Of a stretch of DNA of 22,523 nt, positions 9,161 through 19,406 are shown one piece after another. The notes under the pieces were generated by a model that searched no databases, was not told where the DNA came from, and worked only from the letters and a program-made list of their open reading frames with translations. The translations under genes and the position numbers were made by a program. Where the stretch lies: contig JAQGAU010000939.1 in NCBI GenBank assembly GCA_034698045.1, forward strand, positions 1-22,523. Direction: 5' to 3'. The DNA is from Paramacrobiotus richtersi. Taxonomy: Eukaryota; Tardigrada; Eutardigrada; Parachela; Macrobiotidae. Position 1 is the first letter of the stretch. Every line of letters begins with the position of its first letter.

Positions 9161-9356
9161 GGGCAGTGAAAAGAAGGTCTCCAAAACAGCACTCGGTGCA
9201 CGTAGTTTAGACTGGTATGGTGATCGATGCCAAGCCGAGACGAGCCGGCTTTCGTGATAATTTGGCTTTATGTACGAAGAACGGACATTCCGTTGCACTT
9301 TTTGAGTATTCCATCAACATAATGACGTGAACACGAACTTGCAGAGAAATCCTCGT

Positions 9357-10713
9357 TTATGAATAATCGGTTGTATTCCCGTTTTTTTTTGGCTGTTCTT
9401 TTGCCGAAGAACTGAGCGCAGGAGCCACTTTTCCCGTACCCTGACACAGATGATGACCTATACGACGAGTTGTTTTTTGGAATGCCAACCGGTACTCGCG
9501 ATTCATTCCGAAAAAAACCACCTACAAACCCCGTCGCGCATCAGTCACAAAGGCCCATTTTGGTACCAAAAGGTGAAACTTACGGGATTTCCCACGTAAC
9601 CTAGCAAGAAAATAGACCGCAACCACAGAGCCAACACTGGATGCCGGCTGAATATTCCACTGCGATCAAAAGCAGTGACACCTGTGTGCGGAAAGAAGCA
9701 GACACAATGCCATAGAGCGGAAACCAACAATATCATTGCTAGTTTAAACGGACGGCGACGGAAGGTGCGCTGAGTTCCTTGGACGCTTGACATCCGTTGA
9801 TACAGTACAACTGCAAGGATCACAGCGTAGAGGAATCCTGTCACACTCAACGGCACATATGTGGTCAGCACCATGTTGATCATGTTAGCCATTGGAGACA
9901 AAGATTTCACGCCGCAGCCGCAGAGCGGTGGAATGGTCTCGAACCGCGAGCCCCATCCAATCAAAGCGGGAATATATATTCCAAAAGAGATCAGCCAAAC
10001 TGTGACAACCACGCAGATATTGATTACGTATTTCGCAAAGTATTCTCGGTAAAGCATCGGGAGGCAAATGGCCGTCAGACGATTAAATGAAAGATACGCG
10101 GAAAGCCAGTATCCGACAGTGCGGAATAGAGCGAAGGGTAGCTGAATGAAAATGCAACCCGTCGGCGACATCTTCAATAACAAAAACAAGAGTATTTAGG
10201 ATGCATAATCGAATACAGTACAAGTACGTAGTTTGGCATATGTGTGAATGAATTCTCCACAGATTTACATAATGGTGGATAGCTAACACTCATATCAAAT
10301 TATCACGAAAAGTCTGCTCATACCTCATACTGCCGTCCGTAATACACCTGAGTAAAATTTACGAACATCGTGAAGCACATTAACATTTCTGCAACCGTCG
10401 CGTGGACCAGGGATAGTTTTGTTCCATTGCAATCTTCGCTAACCTTCCGCAGAGCTCGTTTCCAATCTTCCCACACCGCTCCCAGCAGCATAATACACAT
10501 CAGCAAACCGATTGCACATACCAGCATGGACACCGAATACCAGACCGTTAGTTCATGGTCGAAGTTGGTCTGATTTGTCGGCGTACAATTGTATACAGGC
10601 GCTGATGCGTTCACGTTAACGTTAACGACAAAAACCAAATTCGGCACTTTTTGGTCAGGAAGTGAACTGTTGGACACTGTGCTGAAATTCACGGTAAGAG
10701 CGTTACTTGTCAT
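9357..10713 (-). CDS. Rhodopsin-like (class A) GPCR, unit B
   Basis: This is a predicted 380-residue seven-transmembrane receptor. Exons are 10324-10713 (130 codons from ATG 10711-10713), 9584-10171 (196 codons) and 9357-9521 (54 codons plus TAA). Both introns are phase 0: 152 nt (GTATGA...AAG) and 62 nt (GTAAGT...TAG). The N-terminal 55 residues have five N-glycosylation sequons. TM1 (about 57-80) and TM2 (about 99-122) lie in exon 1. In exon 2, Cys136 before TM3 can pair with Cys214 or Cys216 in extracellular loop 2. The end of TM3 reads LSFNRLTAIC (Asn160-Arg161-Leu162), a variant of DRY, and Trp189 is the TM4 tryptophan. TM7 reads GNP and is completed by exon 3 as VVFFGMNREYR, giving NPxxF and a helix 8. 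The tail is basic. The ATG is the first in frame and aligns with unit C. The ligand is unknown. The GR lies 936 bp upstream in the same orientation. Confidence 0.87.
10607..10632. repeat. Short ACGTTA repeat inside GPCR-B exon 1
   Basis: A run of ACGTTA hexamers encodes a Val-Asn-Val-Asn-Val-Asn stretch in the extracellular N-terminus of the unit B receptor. It is absent from units A and C. The length change keeps the reading frame. Confidence 0.55.
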
Positions 10714-11549
10714 TCTCTTTACATAAGGTCTGTTAACTTGGAGAACGTTTCGCGAGCATGGTTGGAAAACTGTAAGGTCACAGATTCTTGGAAAGATGCC
10801 GGTCGTCTGAAGAATGCTGATTAATATACTGGTCGATCGTAAGTACAAGACCCCTACGTAGACGTAAGTAAGTACTCATAGACAGTAATCGCAGCGGCAG
10901 TACTGTTCCTCACGTGTTCGTTTTGCGTAGGCGGCCTTGATGTCTTACATTCCTCCTGTCTTCAACGACCAAGGAATACATAGATATTTTGTAACAGCCA
11001 TGCAACCTGAATGACGGTATAAACATCGCAAAAAAAGTTGTATCCGTGACCGTCTGTGTGTTTTCCGGCCCACCTACTGTCGTGCTATAATAGTCAGATA
11101 TAAGCCGGAAGAAAACAGCTTCGGTCTTAATGTAAAGAGGGATTAGCTGAGAAAAAAGTTTGTTGGTCAGATTACTGACCGTTTTGCAACATCTATTACG
11201 TTATACAGCAGATCGATCAATGATCGATCCCGGGATTAATATTACCCTTTCCTGGCCTTCATCGTTCCACTACAATATAATTCTTACTGCTTGTTTATAT
11301 TGTACATCGGTTATTCTTCCGCTCTTTCGACTTCGTACTCGAATATTTGATCCCCTGCATGCACTTTACTGTATACCTTCGATATTCAACGTTTCGGCCT
11401 AACACGCTACGTGATAACATGAAGACAAGAATCTGATAGCTTGCGGTATAACACCTAACTAGTGTCATAAAAACATCGAACATGGGACTGATACTCTAAT
11501 TCCAAATAACCATAAATATAATTACAACCTTAAGGACCGTTTTACAATG
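10714..11549. other. Region between the unit B GR and GPCR, no gene seen
   Basis: The part next to the GPCR (10714-11000) resembles 1872-2110 and 20721-20938 and probably holds the GPCR 5' UTR and promoter. No further coding exon is evident. A 19-nt near-perfect palindrome of GATC units is at 11211-11229; I attach no function to it. Confidence 0.45.
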
Positions 11550-11550
11550 G

Positions 11551-11556
11551 TTTATT
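11551..11556 (-). promoter_or_regulatory. Poly(A) signal AATAAA of the unit B GR
   Basis: AATAAA lies on the minus strand about 95 nt past the TAG stop of the unit B GR. It is the only canonical signal I found close to that stop. Confidence 0.5.
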
Positions 11557-11649
11557 AATGGATAATTACAGTAAATCACTGGACTTGGTGGACAATGACC
11601 AGCAGTGTCGCTATTGTACGAACTACCATCTGCCTATCCACTGATCATC

Positions 11650-13406
11650 CTATTTTTTGTCCCAGGTCAGCAAAACATATGTGGCGAAAAGTCCGATCAG
11701 CTGTAAAAATTCCGCATGAACTAGCGTTATGTTCTTCAAGTGATTTATGTAGGCCCTTACCGTTGCCACAAATTCACGCTTAATTGTTGTTGCTCCCATA
11801 ACATGAAAGCCAGGTGGATGGAAGTCCAATCGGTACATAGTGATTCGTAATAATCCTAAATCTTGTCGATTCGTTTTTTGTTCCGTTAGCAGTTCCTTTT
11901 GCACAACAGCGGATATATCTTGCGCCTACAAAAGTCATAGCAGGGGTATAAACAATAAAAGTCCCCCCTTCATCGGCTTGGAAAGCGAATAGATACTTCA
12001 TATCAGCTATAACCTTTTATCCATGTGTTGGTGATCGGTTTGCGCGTTAATCTGTTAAAAAGTTTGAACAGAGGTACCCTGGAAATCCTGATTTTCTCGA
12101 CATGGTTAAGCATCCTCTTCATACTGTATTTATATGCATTGATTGACATACCGTCCAAACAAACTAGTCAGAAACGAGAATTTTGATGACGGCATATCTG
12201 TTTAAAACATGTTGATTGTCATGTATCCGAGCGCATAGTTTATTATGCAGCTCGGGAGCTGCGCGATAGCAGACTGAACGTATACATAGATACAACATAG
12301 GTACAGTCATTTGGCTGTTGCCAAGAGTACACTATAAACATTCATCAAGTGCACGAGAATACTTCCATACGTCACATTGATCATATTGCGCAATAATCAA
12401 CGCTTTGCGCGCAAAATTGGGCTAAAGGGCAACCGCCATAATGGCACACTACATATTTGGCTTAACCGCCTTAATGGCCCCAAATTTTCACCTTATCGAA
12501 TACATAAACCATAGCAATAACAAGCGACATTGTGCTTCCAATAACTGCTGCATATTCCACACTGTCGACATCCGAGGTATGTCCAACATAAACGCCTTGG
12601 AACGACTGGGCTTCCTTGACGGCAGCAAGTGAAAAAAAGAAGGCCAGTGAAATATAACAGAACACACTGCAGGCAATGTCGTCAGCAATTGTCATAATCG
12701 AGCTGCTGAATTGCGCATGATCAAGAAGTAACCTTGTGGTGAGCTTGCTCTTGGCTAGTTTTCCCAAACGGCGAAACAATATTCCCATAGCGAAGCACCA
12801 AGTCACTGTGTACAATTCCATCGCAATCAAGTTCAACTGCGGGAACGAAATTATAAATGGCGAAAATTCCACAACTACATTCCAAAAAGATCGGTCGTGA
12901 ACTGTACTAGTACTATTAGGAAGAGTCTCTATTTCACTCTGGAAAACGTATAACATCGTTCTGATGGGACTAACGCATGCAAACGCGAAGATTACGACTG
13001 CCAAACATCCGACGAAAACTATGGCGACTCTATCATTCCTTTGAAGATAGTAGCTATACATCTTGTGGGAACTTTCGAGATAACTTCGAACATTTCGATA
13101 TGACCAAATCGAGCAAAGGAACTGTAATGGCCAAAGAATCCCGAGAACGATTTCTATGGAAGTTTTCAAAAGGTCACTGGCAGATGAAGAAGACAAAAGA
13201 GCAGGAGCATACAGCATCTGTATGCCGCTGCATAGAACTGTAGTCAAAAAAATTAGGACGCACCACAAGCCATTGATAATCTGGTTTGTACGACATAACG
13301 ACTGTTTCGACTGCGGTACCTCCCACCAGCCAAAGCATTTCAGAGCACATAACCAGCGGAGCAGAAAGTCCGGGGAAGGGACATTTTCCACCGCAGTACC
13401 GATCAT
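11650..13406 (-). CDS. Gustatory-receptor-like 7TM protein, unit B
   Basis: This is a predicted 376-residue receptor and the closest relative of the unit A GR. Exons are 12492-13406 (305 codons from ATG 13404-13406), 11761-11925 (55 codons) and 11650-11700 (16 codons plus TAG), each the same length as in unit A. Introns are phase 0: 566 nt (GTGAAA...TAG) and 60 nt (GTAAGG...CAG). Identity with unit A stops at the first donor (TTCGATAAG followed by GTGA in both), which is the main evidence for that exon boundary. The N-terminus reads PSPDFLLRWLCALKCFGWWE. Exon 2 encodes the amphipathic segment AQDISAVVQKELLTEQKTN and a hydrophobic helix region with FHPPGFHVMG. Exon 3 gives LIGLFATYVLLTWDKK, matching the family's terminal TY motif without its QF. 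It is probably a cation channel subunit in the plasma membrane. The ligand cannot be predicted. Confidence 0.8.
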
Positions 13407-14485
13407 TCTGGTGTTTGAAATTGTTACAGGTTTTTGTCGAAGAAGGTACTGGTGCGAGTTATACTGTTCAGGTCTGTTTGAGTAGTTTTCTGCTTACTCT
13501 TGGTTGATACCCAAGGGCAGTGTAGCGACAACAGTAAAGTGTTTGAGCATATCAAATTTAATCGATACAATTACAATAATGTAGCACTGACATTGTGAGC
13601 TTTGGTAGTACATACTCTGCAATAATATGCTTGTAGACCATAGTGTACAGAGTGTACAGTATTGGAAATCTTCGAAATATGTGTAGCAAATATAAGTCAA
13701 CGTCTGATTCGGAAGCAGTTTAGGCTCTGCATTTTTTGCGCTTTTGATAATCATAGTTTCGCGGCTCTTGCCACAGATCTAAGGATGCTTAAAATGCAAT
13801 GGAAATTCATAAATATGTTGGCCTTTGCTAAGCCGTTCTTGTTCGACCAGAGTATCATGATTCCTGATGGGCAAGATGATGATGGGAATGACTGCGACCA
13901 GAAACCCAGCTGCGCTTCTTTCCGGTTTTTATTTGTTGCCGTTTTAAAGAAAATCTGTTCTATATCTGTACAAAACATTTTAGGGGAACAGTTAACTCAG
14001 AAAAGCCGCTGTTTGATTTAGTGTACCAATGTTTTTGTGACTGGGGTTCATAAACTTTGAACTGCACTTTGACGTTGACAGTTGGGTTTTGAACAGTTAC
14101 TATTGTTGGTACCGCTAATTTCTTTTATCTTCGTCCGTTATTTTACCGTTTTATTGTTACCAATAAACCAATGAAAGTTAACCAGTAAACACAAACCTTC
14201 TCGTCCCTATCTGGACAAGTACTCATTGACAAGAAACTGATATTTGTGCTAGTACTGCCACCCCACGGGTTCTGCAACTTCCGCCGCAACGAATTATAAC
14301 TGCAGTCCTGCATCTCGTTTTTCACTCAAATTTTCATGCAGCCATTTCTGAGTTCCGAATTTCACAACTGCATCTGTCATTCGAGCATTTTCTCAAGAAG
14401 AAACAACCACTTTCTCCAATTGGAATTCCAGTTTTCCTTACAGTATCGGACTGATATTCATCCCCACCGTCCACCAAGAAGCAAG
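13407..14485. other. Unit B right flank and spacer
   Basis: The part 13480-13760 is the conserved GR upstream block, shared with 5715-6000, 3590-3833 and 20939-21190. From about 13760 the sequence is unique to this place. An open frame on the plus strand up to 14021 and one on the minus strand (13751-13978) overlap, and neither has recognisable features. The stretch 14030-14485 leads into the zinc-finger gene and should hold its promoter, but I see no clear core element. Confidence 0.45.
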
Positions 14486-16812
14486 ATGAAACCGCAGCGA
14501 GTTGTCGCAGGCAAAACAGCCCGAGCTCGTACCAGCGCAAAACCCCCATTCCGTGCATCCACCACCCACAGCCAGGCACCTTCTCATCTTTCCTACAAAG
14601 CCCTAATCAAAACACTGGGCACGGACTTTGAAACGAGTCCATCGACATGGCGGCGTGCCGTCGATCACTCGGCCGAGACTGTGGTTTTTTACCAAGTTGA
14701 TCTGCGAGGCGACGTTCCCCGAATGTCGAAGAGCGTGCGCATTTGTCGCGAAGATGGCCCTGGTAAAAAAGTGTCCGACATGAAGTATCTCGTGCCTTCG
14801 GTTTATGTGGGTGATATGCTGTTGGAATACACCTACGTGATGGGGATTATTGGGCAGAGGTACTTGGAGGACGAGGATGATCTCGCGAAACTTCTGGAGC
14901 ATGCTGATCTGCTGTACACTACAGATACTGCGGAAAAAGAGGACGAAGAAATGGTGGATGACAGTGTTGATGAAGAAGCTGAAGAGAATGGTTCCGGAAG
15001 CAGAGTGAAGGAAAAGAGTTTGAAAGCGCCTGCAAAGCAGCGACCCACGAAGCTCACACCACAGTAAGTTTAATCAAATTTAATGATCTCTTTTTAGGTA
15101 ACACATACATATTGCTGCGATGGATAATTTTTTGTTCGTTACAGCATTCGCGATATTAAATTAAAGAAGGGTAAAACAGGGAAAAAACGAAAGAACGACC
15201 GTGCTGGCTCGAATGATGGAGCATCAGGCGCTGTGGAGAAGTCTGGCGTAATTTCTGTTCCGAGAAACACCAAAGCTCGGTATTGATTTGAAACTAACGT
15301 TAGAAACACTAGAAGTCCATAAGCATATGTAAGTTCATTTGCATCGTACAGAATACAGAAAGAATTCTAAATTCTGCTGGTTTTTTACGTAACTATTCGC
15401 AATGGTCGCAAAACAGATATTCACGGTACTTCTTTTCATACTTCTTATCATAGGTGAGTAGTGATTTCAGTATATACAGTTCACTATTGTAATTCAGTTG
15501 TTTGTCTTTCCTTGAGCAGAGGTTTTTCTGTGAACTATTCAGATCTGTCTGTTAAATTGTCCATTTTCTTGCACAGAAACAGCGGTGATGAAGGCGTCAG
15601 AATGCGGAAGAAGCGTCGTGCCAGTCAGGAAGAGGATTCTCCGGTCACTGATCCACATCATTCCAGTCCACAACCAGAACACGGAAGAGCAATTGAGAAA
15701 CGTCGGAAATGGAAGCCTTCTCGCCCAGCAACCACACGATCTGGGTACGCAGTCGTTTAACCGATTACTTGGGTTGACAATGTATTATAGCACAAGCCCG
15801 AATCGTGAATGAATGTAAAACGGTAACGGTATTGGATCATGGCGAATTCGTTGTTCATCCTCTTTTCGATAGGACTCGGCGACCACCACCTTCCGCTGCA
15901 GATGCTATACTTGTGGATAGTGATACGGATGAGATGTCCCCTGTTCCCGGCTTTCCCGCAGATGATTGTAGTGTGTCATTTTGTAATATAACCTATGTGC
16001 ATTTCTTGACAGAATTACGTTATTTTGAATATAGACTCGGATGACAATGTGCCAGTGAAACGTGATAAGAAGAAATCTGGTCAGTTTGGCGGAAACGGTA
16101 GCAAAGCGATGGAAGAAGAAGAGGATAACGTTTCAGGTGAACAAACCCAAATGACTTGTATTTCGTCGAGATGTAGCCAAAACGTTGTCTCGATGAATCC
16201 TTTTATATTTTTTTTTTGAACGCAGCCATGAGGGAGAACAGCAAAATCATCTGCACGAGCATTTCGGGAATTTTTAGTTACATCACTACATTTTCACTTT
16301 GAAAGAGGAGTTTGTTCAGTGACACAATTTTTTCAGATCTAATACTAGTAATCCATTAAAAATGTTGTGAAATGACCTAGCTGGTCCTAGCATAACAATC
16401 GTTTAATTCAATCTAATATTTTTATGTGTATATGATACTCACACAAATTTGTTGTATTTGCATTAATTGTTATTAATATTTATTGCAATAAATTTAACCG
16501 CGTTAGGGGAAATACGTTTATTCGTTTGTTTATAATATTAAGTTTATTTTTCCGTTTTTTTTCCGCTCGCGGTGATGAAATACATCTTCTGCAGATGATC
16601 GGCTGACCTGTCCGCTATGCAAGAAAGTATTCTCCGAGGTCTGGAAACGCGAGCGACACGTGAAGGAAGTCCATCAGAAACTCGGTCGTGTGGCATGTCC
16701 CCTGTGCAAGAAGATGGTCGTGGAGCGGGGTATGGCAAAACATCTGAAGACGCATAAGCCAGAGAAGCGATTACGACAGGATCATCAGAGGGAACCATCC
16801 GAAACCTGGTAA
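14486..16812 (+). CDS. Nuclear C2H2 zinc-finger protein of unknown family
   Basis: I join six exons: 14486-15063, 15145-15279, 15577-15744, 15873-15967, 16035-16136 and 16595-16812, giving 431 residues. Splice phases are 2, 2, 2, 1 and 1, and all junctions keep the frame. Donors are GTAAGT, GTATTG, GTACGC, GTAGTG and GTGAAC. Residues about 28-150 form an unrecognised compact region (LSYKALIKTLGTDF ... YVMGIIGQRYL). An acidic stretch follows, then basic tracts (KKGKTGKKRKND, RMRKKRR) that suggest nuclear import. AILVDSDTDE in exon 4 resembles a SUMO-interaction motif. The last exon encodes two C2H2 fingers: CPLCKKVF with H-x4-H, and CPLCKKMV with H-x3-H. It probably binds nucleic acid or SUMOylated partners. 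Start ATG 14486 was chosen for its context; an in-frame ATG at 14336 would add 50 residues. Weakest points are the exon 2 donor and the exon 4/5 boundary (alternative: 15972 to 16013, with a 40-nt intron). Exons 1-2 could also be a separate 239-residue gene stopping at 15286. Confidence 0.62.
16487..16492 (+). promoter_or_regulatory. AATAAA inside the last intron of the zinc-finger gene
   Basis: A canonical poly(A) signal lies in AT-rich sequence within intron 5 (16137-16594). If intron 5 is not spliced, the frame of exon 5 runs to a stop at 16217-16219. This signal could then end a transcript lacking both zinc fingers. Confidence 0.3.
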
Positions 16813-17364
16813 ATGGTTCATCGTGTTGATAGTAGTGTGTCCTTGTATTTCGGGGGAAATTGTTCGCTTTTCTGGTTTCCTGCATGTCGGTTTGTGTTTT
16901 TTTCGGTTTTGTTTTGGATAATTAGGGAAAGCACTGCCTCATGTCCCATATCATAATTAAAAGACAGCCATTAAGAAAAAAGATGGCGTACGCTTGAGCA
17001 TTGTACGTACTAATTTGCGATCCAAAGAACATTTACCTGATAATGAGCCCAGTTAGAGAAACAACTCAAACATGTAATAACAGCAAAAAACTTGCGCTAA
17101 CCGATTTACGCTTTGTTGTAAACTAACGATGCCGCGCCGAATCACGCAGATAAGCTATGAAACATTTGCAGAAGCTCATATTCAGTTTTTTTGGTATCTT
17201 CGATATAAATTTTGCATTTCTGTGATGTGCATACAGTACAGTCGTTTTTGGTATCTTTGAAACTGAAACTTTCTTTGGTCATAAAATACCGTGGCACATT
17301 TGAATTTTATGCTGGCAGTGGAAAGGTGTTTTGTGTTGTATTCTTGGACTTGTCTAAATATGCT
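16813..17364. other. Spacer after the zinc-finger gene
   Basis: This should hold the 3' UTR of the zinc-finger gene. I see only a weak poly(A)-like run (ATTAAA near 16956). An open frame continuous with the next gene runs through 17212-17364 without an ATG, so part of this may be a 5' exon or UTR of that gene. Confidence 0.4.
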
Positions 17365-18005
17365 ATGACTATGTTTGATAACGTGTATACAGCTGCGTTG
17401 GTATTATTCCAGCAGAATAATTTACTGGGCAAAATTTCGAACCGGCTAAATCCGAAAACGGGCGCTGGGGGCAGCATACACGGAAAGCAGCACAAAACAG
17501 ACGCATTACTCTCTATCGTTCGTAAGCGCTTAACTGGCGGACAGACAGATCCTGAACCGGACCACAATTCTAAGTGAGTAAAGCCTAATCAGAAAGCACA
17601 AACATTCCAAATTCAACCAGAACGACAGGAAGCATCCGATTGGGACCAAACCAATCAGAAAAACTAATTATTACAACGAAAAAGTGATTATTTCGGTTCT
17701 ATTTGGCCTTTTGTACAGAAACAGAATTTGACTCACTCGGTCATCTGCAGAAGGGAATCTCCTCAACCAAGTCTAAACACATTACTGTAGGCAATATGGA
17801 GAAACATGCAGACATGCCGGGAACGGCAAAGCAGCGCATGCAGAGTGAGTTTGGTCAGCTGCCGCACATCGACATCGTCCAGGCTGGCATCACCAACTGG
17901 GGAAAATTACATTCCACGGTAGCGCACACCATCTCGGGGGTCCAAGGTCTGGGTGATGTTGAGGATCTGCAACGGATACACACAGTTCGACAACAGCTTC
18001 TCTAG
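17365..18005 (+). CDS. Hypothetical protein, two exons
   Basis: I do not recognise this gene. The best model has exons 17365-17521 and 17719-18005 with a phase-1 intron of 197 nt (donor GTAAGC, acceptor TTTTGTACAG), giving 147 residues. The first exon encodes MTMFDNVYTAALVLFQQNNL and a polar, basic stretch. The second encodes a polar segment with EFGQLPHIDIVQAGITNWGK and ends VRQQLL before TAG 18003-18005. A second, strong donor (GTGAGT at 17574) extends exon 1 but puts the second exon out of frame and stops soon after the junction. There is no signal peptide, membrane segment or known motif. The start is the first in-frame ATG; the frame is open further upstream to 17212, so an earlier exon is possible. 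Confidence 0.42.
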
Positions 18006-18215
18006 TCTCCTCAAAACGACTCACTGCGGCAAACAACGAAACTTAACTGTGCTGCGGTAGTTAGAAGAACTTCACATGTCCGAAAAGCCATTATTATTAC
18101 CGTACGCCCGTTTGAACTATTTGAAGCGAAACACCATTGTTCGACTTTCAGTTCTGCGTTACAAAATTTCTAAAGGTGTTTTATCGTTTAATATTCGGAA
18201 CAGAAAAGAAGCATT

Positions 18216-18659
18216 CTACCCTTTGCAAAGTCCACACATGGACTGCTCTTTTGGTAAAACATTGTTCCTGACCTGTGCAGTTTTCAGGGAAGAAACTGGA
18301 CTGCTCTTAATCCTGCCCGCCAAGTTCTCCATTTCTTCAGTGCCCAGATCGTGAACCGCATTGTTCAGGATGGCCCACAGATTATTAACGGTCAGTTGGC
18401 GAGTCAGCAGTTGGTTAGAGAAGCGTACAGTTATGAACTCAGCATCAACCGGGGTGGGTTGTATCGTCTCCGGTACCAACGTAATGTCGACGTTCTTTAA
18501 AATAACCTGCTGACAACTCCCGGCCAGTGATACAAAATCCTTGCGCATGGCATCGACCCAGTTTGACGGATCGTGCACAAAAACGAGATTCAGCAGTCTG
18601 GCCAACAATAACGTCTTGACAGGCGGCAGTCCTTTTGGTCTGTAGGATATGGGCCATAC
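18216..18659 (-). CDS. Hypothetical ORF, possible 3' exon
   Basis: This open frame on the minus strand (stop at 18216-18218) has the amino-acid make-up of a real soluble protein, with segments such as NWVDAMRKDFVSLAG, VILKNVDITLVPETIQP and LTVNNLWAILNNAVHDLG. It runs upstream to about 18659, where TACATTCAG gives a plausible splice acceptor; the first stretch after that reads WPISYRPKGLPPVKTLL. No in-frame ATG starts it there, so it would be an internal or terminal exon, and I could not find the partner exon. A GTCAGG donor near 18312 could shorten it. It converges with the plus-strand gene ending at 18005. No domain is recognised, and it may also be a gene remnant. Confidence 0.35.
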   Translation of the reverse strand, partial: VWPISYRPKGLPPVKTLLLARLLNLVFVHDPSNWVDAMRKDFVSLAGSCQQVILKNVDITLVPETIQPTPVDAEFITVRFSNQLLTRQLTVNNLWAILNNAVHDLGTEEMENLAGRIKSSPVSSLKTAQVRNNVLPKEQSMCGLCKG

Positions 18660-18997
18660 TGAATGTACCTCACGTACATATAGGCGTCAGTAATAAAAGC
18701 AATTGTTTTCATTTTGGTGACCTTTTTTGGCGGCGGGTGACCTTTATGACACCTCGTGGTTGAACGTACCGTTACGTAATTTAACTACGAGTGAGTAATA
18801 TGCCAAAAAGGCCCCAAGGGGAATCAGTAGTCCCGCATTTGCGAGGTTTTTGTTGTTGATTAGCTTTTTGCTTATCGCTGTATCGTAATACAGTAAACGA
18901 CACCGACACAAAAAAATTTGCTAAACAGCCCGAAACCGTTGTACATGTTGAACTCAAATTAATTGAAAGATATTTGCGTAGCGCTGCTCGGGTCGGA

Positions 18998-19165
18998 CAA
19001 GCTCTCATAAACTTGATCGAGCGGCACGGTCCCAGTGCAACAAAACGGTCCTGGAGCAGAGTATGGCAACACATCCGAAGACGCAGAAGCCAGAGAAGAG
19101 AAGGCGACACTTAATACTGACAATTAAAGGGCAGCCTCTAAAAAATGGTTCACCGTGTGGATATA
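18998..19165 (+). pseudogene. Decayed copy of the zinc-finger exon
   Basis: About 165 bp match 16672-16835, the second finger of the zinc-finger gene, its stop region and some 3' UTR. Shared runs include GTATGGCAA and AAGCCAGAGAAG; past the old stop, AAATGGTTCACCGTGT compares with AAATGGTTCATCGTGT. The first zinc cysteine is replaced by Ser and the last His by Gln, so this finger could not bind zinc. The homology continues past the stop codon, so it is a DNA-level duplication of exon plus flank. Confidence 0.75.
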
Positions 19166-19406
19166 GTACAATACTATGCAGTCAGTCTGTTCCAGTTACA
19201 GTACACTCTTCGTGTTTATCGCGTTTTATTTTGCCACTGTTCCTTCGCGTGCTAACTGGGATACATTTTTTGTTTGATTTGGCCTTCCCAACAGCTTGCC
19301 AATATGTTCAACTACACGCAATCAGTATTTATTTTGAAGTGCTTCTTGTCAAGCCCCGACAACTAAGTCAAAATGGGAATATGGTTATTTGCAAATCAAA
19401 CCTCTT

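Noticed and set aside
11211-11229. GATC-rich palindrome
   Set aside because: Short, single, and without a flanking duplication or partner site; chance is sufficient.
12977-13485. Plus-strand frames of 88-109 codons over the GR exons (also at 5216-5679)
   Set aside because: They mirror the GR exon 1 coding strand in both units and lack recognisable features.
14603-14902. 99-codon minus-strand frame inside the zinc-finger gene
   Set aside because: It lies antisense to exon 1, whose plus-strand frame is longer, has a good start and splices in frame.
15402-15812. Possible small secreted protein: a signal-peptide-like start (MVAKQIFTVLLFILLII) with a GTGAGT donor, spliced to 15577
   Set aside because: It lies in intron 2 of the zinc-finger gene and would read exon 3 in another frame, whereas the basic RMRKKRR frame joins correctly to exons on both sides. 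Kept in mind because the donor is strong.
18781-19110. 109-codon minus-strand frame
   Set aside because: It runs antisense through the decayed zinc-finger exon and has no coding character of its own.
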